Source of the DNA: Fulvia fulva
Taxonomy: Eukaryota; Ascomycota; Dothideomycetes; Mycosphaerellales; Mycosphaerellaceae
Length of the DNA stretch: 64,000 nucleotides
Direction of reading: 5' to 3'
Assembly: GCF_020509005.1 (NCBI RefSeq)
Contig: NC_063013.1
Span: 2,790,001-2,854,000 of the forward strand
Made by a program: the position numbers and the translations under genes. The notes under the pieces were generated by a model. That model did not search any database. It had not been told where the DNA came from and saw nothing but the letters and a program-made list of their open reading frames with translations. Positions 43,479 to 52,814 of this stretch are shown here, piece after piece (the stretch's first letter is position 1; each line of letters begins with the position of its first letter).

Positions 43479-45287
43479 ATGGACGACGACGAGAAGCAGC
43501 CCGTGGAGGCTGTCGAGGAAGAAACTGGACTCAAGCCCACGTACACGCACTCCAAGGAAGAGGAGCACGACCAATATAATGACAAGACCCCCACGGCAAA
43601 GAGAGGACTTGGATATTCGGAAGCAGACCTGGAGAATCACCGGCTTAGCCTGCACCATGCACAATCGCATGTCTCGACGCATGATGCTGCCATAGTTCAC
43701 CACGACCATGACCAGCACTTCGAGGCTGGCGACGAAAGTAAGTCTAAAGGAGTTATGCTGCTGGTTTGGATGAAGGATGGAAGTCTATTGCTGGATACTT
43801 GTCGTGAGGAGCAGCCATGTTCCAACGCAAGGCATCACACGTCCAACAGCCATCGGCAGCATCGACAACCTCTTCAAGTCATAGCACGCACTGACATATG
43901 CAGTATACGACAAGTTCAGCCCGAGACGAAAGATGCTCATCGTCTCCATCATGAGCTTCTGCTCATTCCTAGCACCCATCAGCTCGACAAGCATTCTCGC
44001 GGCCAGTCCCGAAGTCGTGGCGACATTCGACACCACCGGAACAATCTTCAACATCAGCAACGCTCTCTACATGCTGTTTATGGGTATCTCGCCACTCTTC
44101 TATGGACCTATAGGTCAGACCTACGGCAGGAAGTGGACGCTATCGATTGCCGCTGTCACATTCACGGCCTTGAGCATTGGCACAGCTCTGTCACCGAACT
44201 TGGCTGCCTACTTTGTCTTCCGTATGTTAACGGCCTTCCAAGGGACCGCCTTCTTGATCATCGGAGGAACGGTCATTGGGGACATCTACAAGCCGATTGA
44301 ACGTGGCACGGCCTATGGGTGGTTCATGTCTGGCACGTTGATCGGTCCAGCCATGGGTCCCTTCATTGGCGGAATTATCGTGACCTATGTGTCTTGGCGC
44401 GACATCTTCTGGCTACAGACAGCACTCTCCGGCTTCAGTACCGTACTCGTCATCTTCTTCCTCCCCGAGACAATCCACCGCCGGCGAAGTGACGAGCTAG
44501 TCGGCCTCTCCAGAGCAAAGAAAGCCAAGCAACTATGGGCATGGGTCAATCCAGCTAGGGTTCTCTTCCTGTTCAAGTATCCGAACCTCATCATCATCGG
44601 TTTGGCCTCTTCAAGTCTGGTCTGGAACATGTACTCCCTCCTCACACCGATCCGATACGTCCTCAACCCGCGCTTTGGCCTAACCACACCACTGCAGTCC
44701 GGCCTGTTCTACATCGCGCCAGGTTGCGGGTACCTTTTCGGTACCTTCTTCGGCGGCAAGTGGGCAGATCGCGTGGTGAAGAAGTGGATCATCAAGCGCG
44801 GTGAGCATGTCGCGGAGGATCGTCTCCATTCCTCTCTCATCACGATGGGTATCGTGATCCCAGCGTGCATGATCGTCTATGGTTGGAGCATCGAGAAAGA
44901 GGTCGGCGGCATACCATTGCCTGTCATTGCCATGTTCTTACAGGGTGTCGCGCAACTATTCTGCTTCCCTTCGCTGAACGTGAGTATCTCCCTGGAACAC
45001 ATTTGTCCCAGTCGCCCTGCTGATAAAAGCCCCAGACCTACTGCCTCGACGTGATGCAAAAACGCTCCAGCGAAGTCGTAGCAGGCAATTACTTCATGCG
45101 CTACCTCTTCGGCGCCGCAGGCTCAGCAGCAGTGCTCCCCATCGTCGACGCAATCGGTGTAGGTTGGTTCAGCACCATCTCAGCACTCTTCGTCTTCCTC
45201 GGCGCATTTGGGACGTGGTGTGTAACAGTTTGGGGACGACAATGGAGGGACGCAATCGATAAGGACAAAGAAGGAGAGGACCAGTAG
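43479..45287 (+). CDS. Major facilitator superfamily transporter (DHA1 drug/polyamine type)
   Basis: Three exons: 43479-43737, 43904-44979 and 45036-45287 (introns 166 and 56 nt, GTAAGT/TGCAG and GTGAGT/CCCAG); 528 aa. A long His/Glu-rich cytosolic N-terminus precedes KFSPRRKMLIVSIMS. The MFS signature A is GPIGQTYGRKWTLS; RMLTAFQGTAFLIIGGTVIGD and GTLIGPAMGPFIGGIIV match DHA1 blocks. About 12 membrane segments are visible. A central loop (TIHRRRSDELVG...) separates the halves. It probably exports drugs, polyamines or metabolites from the plasma membrane; the substrate cannot be read from sequence. Confidence 0.88.
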
Positions 45288-45524
45288 GTTACAACAGAGC
45301 TTATATGAACCTCGTGCGACGTTTCTGGCGCCGTGGTTGATCGATTGACGTTGGGAGTGTTCGGCTGCCGGTCGCACGTGGGTTGCTTGATTGGCGTTGC
45401 TGGAGCTGGCGTTTTGGACAGGAAAAGACACCCCTGCAATTGTTTGCACCTCAGACCGTCGAACGATTTTGAGTAGAAGGTATATAATACAGTGAAAGAG
45501 CAGGAAATGCTCATTCGTGTCGGT

Positions 45525-46838
45525 CTATTGCTGGACATTAAATTTCACGGTGCGCTCCTTTCGAGGCTTCATCAGCTTCTGCAAATCTGCAAGCCGGTAA
45601 TCGTCGACAGGCGTTTCCCAGTCATCTCTAAGTAGTCCATATGTTTCGTTGTCGTATCCTCCAGGTTTTCTTGGATTAAGGGCCCAGTACCCATAGTCTG
45701 CATCAATCTCGTCAAGAAATTTCATCAGATGGTCCCAGTAGTTGCGGTCTTGGTCTCCAGCGTGATGTGGTGCACCAGACTCGCCCACCCACACAGGAGC
45801 GATATTTCCGCGGATCAGGAAGGCCCAGTTCTTGTCCATGTCCGTTGGGAATGAAGGGTATGGACGTTTGCCATAAGGAACCAGTGTAGACCAGCCAGAC
45901 CATGAGTAGACGTGACTGCTGTAGACAACTCGGTCTGCGACGGAGAGTTTAATTGGACGAGAGCGCGCGCCGCCACAATCGTTGGCGGACGAGATCCCTT
46001 CCACAAACATGAGCCAGTTGGGCTGAATTGACAATAGTGCCTCGCTGGCTTTCTCTGCCGCTGTCGCCCACATGTTCCAAGTCATCGTCCCCCAGAATCC
46101 TCTGGGCTCGTTGCGTAGATCAGCTCCGATGACGAGCGGATTGTCTGCCAGTGGTCTCATAATAATCTTCCAGTTATCGATCCATGAGTCGGTGGTCTGC
46201 TTGATCTTGCAGAAAGGTCCGAGATGGTCATTCTTCCAGCTTGAATCGCACAAATTCATACCATCGCACCAATGTGCATTAGTGATGTGATCATTCGGTA
46301 TCACAGCAAGACCAATGTCAGTCATCGCCTTAACGCATGCGAAGTAGACGTCCAGCGCGCGTGGTCCTTGAGGTTCATCAGACTCGGACAGACTCTCGTT
46401 GTGACCCAAATCGTAATTGTCTAACAGATCCAGATTCGCTGAGATGACTTCGGGCGGAACGATCGGGTTTTCGATTACCATCTGGTCTGAATATGGGAAT
46501 CTCACAGAGTTGAAGCCCATCTGGCGGATTGTGGCAGCGATCTCATCACGATGCCGGAAGTCCAAGCCACCCGGCACAAAGAAGATAACGCTAGCACCGT
46601 ACCAATTGATACTCGCCAACTTCACCCTCTCACCATTGGCATCGATAATGTGCCTCCCCGCCGTCCGCAGGGGCGGTTGAAATAGCAGCATGTCATCCGT
46701 AGTGTTCCATTGGTACCTCGAGCGTTGCCTAGGAAGATAAGCAAACTGGGCCTGGCCTGAGGGAAACGATTGTAAGCTGAAGAACAAGAAAGTGATGGCC
46801 AAGATCGTCGCCGAGAGTAGCAGCGTTCTTCGAATCAT
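45525..46838 (-). CDS. Glycoside hydrolase family 5 (cellulase-type) protein
   Basis: 437 aa, single exon. The N-terminal hydrophobic segment (LLLSATILAITFLFFSL, residues 6-22) after MIRR may be a signal anchor, placing the enzyme in the secretory path or membrane. The TIM-barrel GH5 motifs are SINWYGA (77-82), MGFNSVRFPYS, LRNEP with acid/base Glu at about 244, HVYSWSGW (309-316), and WVGESGAP with nucleophile Glu at about 353. Both catalytic Glu are present, so it should be active on beta-glucan or another beta-glycan; the subfamily is not determined. It lies convergent to the MFS gene (237 bp). Confidence 0.88.
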   Translation of the reverse strand: MIRRTLLLSATILAITFLFFSLQSFPSGQAQFAYLPRQRSRYQWNTTDDMLLFQPPLRTAGRHIIDANGERVKLASINWYGASVIFFVPGGLDFRHRDEIAATIRQMGFNSVRFPYSDQMVIENPIVPPEVISANLDLLDNYDLGHNESLSESDEPQGPRALDVYFACVKAMTDIGLAVIPNDHITNAHWCDGMNLCDSSWKNDHLGPFCKIKQTTDSWIDNWKIIMRPLADNPLVIGADLRNEPRGFWGTMTWNMWATAAEKASEALLSIQPNWLMFVEGISSANDCGGARSRPIKLSVADRVVYSSHVYSWSGWSTLVPYGKRPYPSFPTDMDKNWAFLIRGNIAPVWVGESGAPHHAGDQDRNYWDHLMKFLDEIDADYGYWALNPRKPGGYDNETYGLLRDDWETPVDDYRLADLQKLMKPRKERTVKFNVQQ

Positions 46839-48230
46839 GGTTGTCGCCGTCCTGCGATGTTAGGGGATGGGACCAGATGTTGCCGGCAAAGCAGAAGCAA
46901 AGAAGGGTAGTGGTAGAATTGGACAGCATAGTGTGCCACGCGCGGCCGGGCGGCGGGTTTATATGTATGCAGTGTCCGGCTGAGTAGGTAGTGTCAAGTT
47001 CCGCAGCGTCCGGGAGTGGCCAGCGAAGTCATGTGTGCTGGGCTGACTGGCCTTGCCAAGGCACACGGATCTGCGAGAGTGGCTGCAGGTCGCGGAGGCG
47101 CGAGATGACTTACCTTTGTGGTCATGGCTGGAGTCTATCATGTCTGCTGCCTCCTTTGCTGCCATGCTGTGCCAGGGCGAATATAATAACAAAGGCAAGC
47201 AGTGGCCGAAATGCTTCGTTGATGGTTGAGTATGGGCGACTGTAATGACAAACAATGCCTCAAGATCCGATGAGTGTTGGTCGTGTGCGTGTTGGCTTTG
47301 AAGGAAGCTTGCATGCATGGATGAACAAGCGGCAAAAACAGACTTCCGAGCCCGCAGGACTCAGTCCCACGAACTCCTGAACGACGTTCTCGAGTCATGT
47401 AAGCCAGGATATGAGCATACGCTGCTCGCTGAAAGTGAGTGAGTGAAAGGCATTCCGAAGCCGTGGAACGCACGGCGACTGCCGGACCGATCCTTGATTA
47501 CCTAGGTACTGACAGTACTGTACTCTTCTGCTGCCAACCGCACCAGAGAACTTCTCCTGCCTCTCTTGTTGGCTAGATCAGCAGTGTCAGCAACACACTC
47601 ACACCCACGTGCATCTATATGGCCACTCGATCGATCTCGTGCTCGCTCGGACTAGCGGACCTAATGTTCCTGCCTGGGGGGGGGCCAAAAGGATGCTCGG
47701 AAGCCTTGGATGAAGCAGAGGTGGAAAGAGATGGATAACTTCATGTCGGGCGGGGCCTCTACGCTGCCAGAATCTGCATAGATGGACGAGAGAGTGTGCC
47801 GCGAGAAGCTTGAAAGGGATATGACGATGGTTCTTGATCGGAGAGAGAACCGCGCGAGCTCAATGCGCATCGAGTGTCTTTCTCTGCGGAAGGCAGACTG
47901 CACAGGACGCGCTACCAAAGACGAGATCGGATGAGACAGCAAGGATCAAAAGCCGTGGTTCAGGCATACGCAAAGCTATACACCATATGCAGGCCAACAA
48001 GAGAAGCCTCAGCAATTCCAAGCAAACCCCGAAACCCAAGCACCATGCAAACCGCTCATTCTCGGCAACAGCCTATTCAGCCTCCAACCTTGGTCCTGGA
48101 GACAAATCACAGCGCCCGCATCATACAAAAGAAACCCATACACCTAATCGAGCTCACCGGCGGTCGAACATTGCGTAAACTTGTCAAAAGTCCAGCTCCA
48201 CCCAACAAGTGCCGCAACATGTCGCATACC
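46839..48230. other. Intergenic, 1.4 kb, no gene seen
   Basis: Upstream region of the GH5 gene and downstream region of the ZZ-PHD gene. It contains a run of nine G at about 47677. No supported reading frame. Confidence 0.5.
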
Positions 48231-49748
48231 CTACTGCGGCTTGAAGTGGAACGCAATCAGACCCATGGGAAATGTCTGGATACCGGCGAGTGGGTCATCC
48301 TCGGCGGGATCCATCTCATCGTCAGCGATCTCTTCCCATTTGGCCTCAATTGCTGCCTTCTCCTGCTGTGTCTCGGCCATCTTCAACTCTGCCTCTTTCG
48401 CGGCCTCCTCTTGGGCGTTGTAGACCTTCTTCGTCGCTTTACTCTGGGCCTCCGCCGCTCGAGCATTGGCACGAGCAATGACACGAGCGGAACGCTGACG
48501 TGATTGCTCGGACTCAACTGGAGCATCATCGTTGCAGGCTTCGCACTTCCACGATCGGCCGTTCTTGTGCGCGTTGTAGTCCTTCCTGTTGAAGTACTCT
48601 GCGTTCTGCTTGTACATGCTGCTGTGGAAGAGGCCTCGATCATAGCAGCCTGGATGGAACAGAGTCTGGCAGTCATCGCCGTCGCAGGAGATCAGGTACT
48701 CCTTGGAAGTCGTCTCGCACTTGCAGAAGGTGGCTTGTTCGTGGGGAACCTCAGGTGCCTTCTTCGTATCGTCCATCACGCCATCTGCGGCACGGTCCCA
48801 CGCATCGGACGACTTGATCAGCTCAAACTGGTGCTTGTCGTCTTTAGGGTGCGCATCGCGCCTGCACATGAAACAGGAATTGCAGAACACGAAGGTGATG
48901 CAGTGGAGACATTTGAAGGCGATGTCTTCAGTGTTGTCACCGCAGACACTGCAGTCCAGCCCGGTGTCGATGCCTGCTCCCACGAGGTCCTCCGGCTTGG
49001 TGCCCTTGAGCTCCTCGCCGAACTCCTTGTCTGGTCCACCAAAGGTCGGATCCAATGCTAGCTCGCGCTTTCTGGCTGCCCGAAGCTTCTGCTGCAGCTC
49101 GTCACTGTTGAGCATATGAAGGCTTCTCAATGCTCGACCGACCGCCTCGTCTTTGAACTGGAGCTCGTAGTCTTTGCGTGTCTTGTATCGGTCGTCGATC
49201 TTTGCGCGCACACCTGGACCACTGAATCTCGAGACGGCGATTCTGTATCCTTCGTCGCTGGCAGCGAGCGCGTTGATCACTTCAGCTGGATCCATGGAGT
49301 CCTTCGTGCGCTGTGCCTCGCGGTCAGGGGAGCTGCTTCTGTTCCGCGGCGCGCTCTTCTCACCACGTTCGCGGTACTTGCGAGTGGTGTCGCGCTTTGT
49401 TCCCGACATTGGATCATCCATCAGATGGCAGGTCCGGAAGCGAGTGCGACTCTGGCCTGGCTTGACCACGAAGACTTTGCTGCGGTTGGTGAGTTGCATG
49501 CGAGTCTGTGTGCAATTTGGCATCGGGCATGCAAATGCAGGTTCTCTGACCTTGTGGTCTGCATGGGCGGAAGGTTTGTAGTTGGAACCGCATCGCTCTC
49601 TCTCGTTAATGGATCGGATGCGGTGATCGCAGATTAGAAGGTGTTCTTGTGGTCGAGTCGCAAAGGAGCCTCTGAAGCATTCAGTCTGGTAAGGCTGTCC
49701 ATCCGAGTCGTGCGCTCGAGTACTCGAGTCGCCAAAGCCGAAAGACAT
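48231..49748 (-). CDS. ZZ-type plus PHD zinc-finger protein
   Basis: 505 aa, one exon from the ATG at 49748 (MSFGFGDSS). The N-terminal third has several Cys/His (CFRGSF, CDHRIR, FACPMPNC, TCHLMDD) that may form a separate zinc site, then an RS-rich stretch (RNRSSSPDRE). A ZZ finger spans about residues 266-306 (CSVCGDN, CLHCITFVFCNSC, ending HPKDDKHQF). A PHD-like finger spans about 342-405 (FCKCETT, ISCDGDDCQTLFHPGC, WKCEAC) with a long loop before the last cysteine pair. The C-terminus is an Ala/Glu/Lys coiled coil. PHD fingers usually read histone tails and ZZ fingers bind N-terminal or histone peptides, so a chromatin role is likely but unproven. Confidence 0.82.
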   Translation of the reverse strand: MSFGFGDSSTRAHDSDGQPYQTECFRGSFATRPQEHLLICDHRIRSINERERCGSNYKPSAHADHKVREPAFACPMPNCTQTRMQLTNRSKVFVVKPGQSRTRFRTCHLMDDPMSGTKRDTTRKYRERGEKSAPRNRSSSPDREAQRTKDSMDPAEVINALAASDEGYRIAVSRFSGPGVRAKIDDRYKTRKDYELQFKDEAVGRALRSLHMLNSDELQQKLRAARKRELALDPTFGGPDKEFGEELKGTKPEDLVGAGIDTGLDCSVCGDNTEDIAFKCLHCITFVFCNSCFMCRRDAHPKDDKHQFELIKSSDAWDRAADGVMDDTKKAPEVPHEQATFCKCETTSKEYLISCDGDDCQTLFHPGCYDRGLFHSSMYKQNAEYFNRKDYNAHKNGRSWKCEACNDDAPVESEQSRQRSARVIARANARAAEAQSKATKKVYNAQEEAAKEAELKMAETQQEKAAIEAKWEEIADDEMDPAEDDPLAGIQTFPMGLIAFHFKPQ

Positions 49749-49782
49749 GGTGGGTGGTCCAAACAAAATGCGCAGCCTGTTG

Positions 49783-50343
49783 TTACAGTGTTTGTTGGTG
49801 TTGGTGGTGGTTTATTTCACGTTCTGAGGAATTCGGATCCGAAAGGTTGTGTTTGTGGTAGACGAAGTTGGAAGTGAGCATTAAGCGATCGCGCTTCGGG
49901 CTATCTGCGGCTCTCACACGACCTTGCAATTCACTCGATCCATAGAGTCCTTCGCACAGTGTTCGTTGCGGCCAGGGGACTATTCCTGCCTAGTTGTCAT
50001 CATGATGATCAGCGGAGTGCAGTCAAATGCTAAGCAGCAGAAGGATAGGTAGACCTACTCTGACATAAATACTCATATCCTCAAACGTCTTCTTGCCCGT
50101 CTCGTGGTCGAGGACGTAGTTCCCCATATGCCATGCATTCTCAAGATCTTGGAGACTGTCGTATGAAAAGATAGACTGGAACAATTGAGAGACTTCTAAG
50201 CATTTGCGGGTATGTGTAAAGTGTTCTTGGGGTCTTCCTGGTGTTTGCCTGCTTGGCTTGTTGTATTGTTCAATGCTGTCTCGGCGGCTTCCAGGTGATC
50301 TTGGGGCAGATCTTGAGGTGTTTGGGTAGCCATTGTTGGGTAG
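49783..50343 (-). other. Possible small unannotated gene or gene fragment
   Basis: On the minus strand 50343-50059 is open and protein-like at its end: SYDSLQDLENAWHMGNYVLD and ETGKKTFEDMSIYVR. It has no ATG until HMGNY. A GTAGGT donor at 50058 and an acceptor at 49990 would join it to an open 207-nt stretch ending at 49783. A different frame in the same place starts with ATG at 50333 and gives 45 aa. I do not recognise the family. It could be a decayed gene, the 5' exon of something, or chance. Confidence 0.3.
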
Positions 50344-50605
50344 CTAGAGAAATTGGAAAGCTGTAGCCCAGGAGGATGTGGAGGTGCTGTCAATGTCAAC
50401 TACCAAGGCACACGACCCGATCTAGATCCAATCGCTTGAATCATTCAAGCTCAACGCTAATGACGAGGCATGCGGCATGACATCGTGAGGCGTCTTTCTG
50501 CATGTGGGGGATGGCACCGGGACAATGTGAAGATACGTGGAGTATCACGTTCAGTACACTCATGTGAGAGCATGATCACAGGCAAAGACTGCTCAATCGC
50601 TATCC

Positions 50606-52084
50606 TTAAATACCCTCATTCGCCAGCCTGTGCACTACAGGCACCGAGCTCGGCGGCACACTGCCATACTCGCAAATCACCATCCGAATATACTCAGCCG
50701 GCGTAATATCATACATCAAATTCAGAATCTGCAGGTTCTGAATATCCTTCCAATCATGCAAGTTCTTCAATTTCGTTTCCTCGCCTTCGTCACTCCTGGA
50801 GTCCTTCGATGTAGGGATCGATAGTTGTGGCTTCGCGGGCAGGAGAAGCTCTTCCGCCGGTGCTACCTCGTTGATGACGATGCTGTCCAGTGCTACCTTG
50901 CCACTGAACTTGACTGATTCACAGCACACGATGACTGGGATGTCGACTCGGTGTGCAGCTGCTGCAAGCGAGGCTGTGCCGATTCGTGATTGGAGACGGC
51001 CGTTGGACAGCATCGAATGGGCACCGAGGAGCACCAGGGTCGCATCGGATACTGCTCTGGCAAGACCGGCATAAGCGTAGTACTCGACTTGCAGTCCAGC
51101 GTTCATGAGTGAAGTGGCAAGGTTCTTGCCCTCGAAAAGCGGTCGCGAGTCAACCACTATGAGCCGAAACTTCGTGCCTGCGGCATGTGCCTGCAAGATG
51201 GTCTTCTCGACGATGGAGCTCTTTGCATACGTAAGTACAACCGAGCCATGTTTGATCAGTTGGCTCGCCGAGCTAGCGATGGCCTGATCCGTGGCTGTGA
51301 TGCGCTCCATGATGAAGCGATCAATGTTGTCGCAGAGGTCATCCTTCGCTTCATGTTCTGGCATATCCGGGTCGACTTCGACTATCAGCTTCTTTAGCCA
51401 TCGGATAGCATTACCCATAGACTCGGAGATCGGCCGACATGACTTTAGAAAGTCGATTTGTGGGGAGAGATAGTGACTCGTCAAGTGTCGAGCAAGAGAT
51501 GTGCCCGCTGGGGTTGTGTATTCTTGGATGGCTTCCTTGAATGCAAGGAGCATAGCGACACATCTCGCGCTACTGCCGCAGATCTCATAGCTGCTCATCT
51601 GGAAGCCGAGCGCCAGCACCGCAGGATGGACGTCTTTCGAGACTCCTTCGAGGGTATGTCGGCGTGGCTGGTTGTACAGGTGACTGAACAGCTCGACCTG
51701 CTTGTTCTCCTGCCTCTTCACTGGCTCTTTCGGCGCTGGCTGGCTCTGCGATCCTCTGCGATTCCTCACTGGCAATGAAGCCTGCTGCGCGCCGCCTGGG
51801 CCCTTGTTCTGCTCGCCCTGCTTTTGTGCTCCTGTTGGCTGCTGTTGCTTTTCGCCCTTGGGCTTTTGTTGCGCAGGTCCGGCATTTCCACCTTGTTTGG
51901 TAGGCTTCGTCTCTACGTTCGCTGCGGCAGCTTCTGCTGGCGGACCACCTGTAGGCGCAGCGGTCTGTTCCTTCTGCGCTGCTCTTCTGGCCTGCTTCTC
52001 TGCTTTGGCTCTTTTCTTCAGCTCGGCTGGAGGGAGCTTCTGCTCCTGCGCTGCTGGTGCATCTGGCTTCTGTTGCTCAGACAT
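50606..52084 (-). CDS. GCD2: Translation initiation factor eIF2B subunit delta
   Basis: 492 aa, single exon. I start at the ATG at 52084 (MSEQQKPDAPAAQEQ); the frame is open upstream but has no other ATG. The first 150 residues are a low-complexity, Gln/Lys/Ala/Pro-rich tail, normal for this subunit. The C-terminal two thirds is the eIF2B alpha/beta/delta fold: LALGFQMSSYEICGSSARC, VLTYAKSSIVEKTILQAH, RLIVVDSRPLFEGKNLA, LLGAHSMLSNGRLQSRIGT, VIVCCESVKFS, and a C-terminal NLMYDITPAEYIRMVICEYG block. It is part of the guanine-nucleotide exchange factor for eIF2 and of its regulation by eIF2 phosphorylation. Upstream ORFs lie in the leader. Confidence 0.92.
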   Translation of the reverse strand: MSEQQKPDAPAAQEQKLPPAELKKRAKAEKQARRAAQKEQTAAPTGGPPAEAAAANVETKPTKQGGNAGPAQQKPKGEKQQQPTGAQKQGEQNKGPGGAQQASLPVRNRRGSQSQPAPKEPVKRQENKQVELFSHLYNQPRRHTLEGVSKDVHPAVLALGFQMSSYEICGSSARCVAMLLAFKEAIQEYTTPAGTSLARHLTSHYLSPQIDFLKSCRPISESMGNAIRWLKKLIVEVDPDMPEHEAKDDLCDNIDRFIMERITATDQAIASSASQLIKHGSVVLTYAKSSIVEKTILQAHAAGTKFRLIVVDSRPLFEGKNLATSLMNAGLQVEYYAYAGLARAVSDATLVLLGAHSMLSNGRLQSRIGTASLAAAAHRVDIPVIVCCESVKFSGKVALDSIVINEVAPAEELLLPAKPQLSIPTSKDSRSDEGEETKLKNLHDWKDIQNLQILNLMYDITPAEYIRMVICEYGSVPPSSVPVVHRLANEGI

Positions 52085-52241
52085 GACGAAGGCGTTGTGT
52101 TCTGTAAGGCCGTTCTGGTTATGCTCCTTCAGGCGGGTGTCGGATTCTTGGCTGGGGAATGCGATGGCTGCACTACTTTCGTCCAGGTGACGAGCTCTCT
52201 TGTGATGCGCTGCACGTAGTACCGGAGAGTGGCATCGTTGT

Positions 52242-52439
52242 TCACTCAAAGCGTGCCATGATGCTAAAATCCTCGTCGGAACAATCGTAGGAAACGCGGT
52301 TGGTGTTGGCGAAAGTGGTCCTGATATCGCTCATGTCTTGGTGGATTCGATCACTGTGCGTACTTTCGGTCCTTTTGTGGGTGGTGTTCGTTCCGGTGTA
52401 TCGTAGTGGTGTAGTCGTGGTGAAGCGAAAGTACTCCAT
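52242..52439 (-). other. Upstream open reading frame 5' of GCD2
   Basis: A 65-codon frame (ATG at 52439, inner ATG at 52334) ends 157 bp before the GCD2 start. If the transcript starts upstream of 52439, ribosomes would meet this first. It could also be chance. Confidence 0.35.
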
Positions 52440-52814
52440 GTCCCGCGAAATTAGATGCCCGCAACATGTGACTCGCGAGTGAGTCAAACAGGGTCCAGCT
52501 ATCGGACGCACAGACAAAAAGTATATATATCTGGTCCTGGAACCAAGACTGAACGAATGGACGAGTCCACTAATCTTGTGCCGAGTATCTCAGTGAATCG
52601 AGTCTGTGAAGCTGCTGCTAGCATCGCTCACCGTTCTGTTACCGAAGGCCCGACTATTTCGAGGGCGATGGTCGTGGTGATACACATTGTTATGCTACAT
52701 AATGTACAGTATGCATCTATGTCATGTTCTGTTGCGCCTCGCTAATGCGTCATGCGATATATCTGCACTGGCTCAGCCCGCGTTGAAAGCCTCGTGGAAA
52801 CCCCACACGCCGCC
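52440..52814. other. Intergenic: GCD2 promoter and TEL1 downstream region
   Basis: Both neighbours are on the minus strand. No gene seen. Confidence 0.5.

Noticed and set aside
47674..47690. G-run as a regulatory quadruplex
   Set aside because: A single run of nine G without three partner runs cannot form an intramolecular quadruplex.
50470..50706. Short plus-strand frames around the GCD2 3' end and within TEL1
   Set aside because: They mirror codon patterns of the genes on the other strand.
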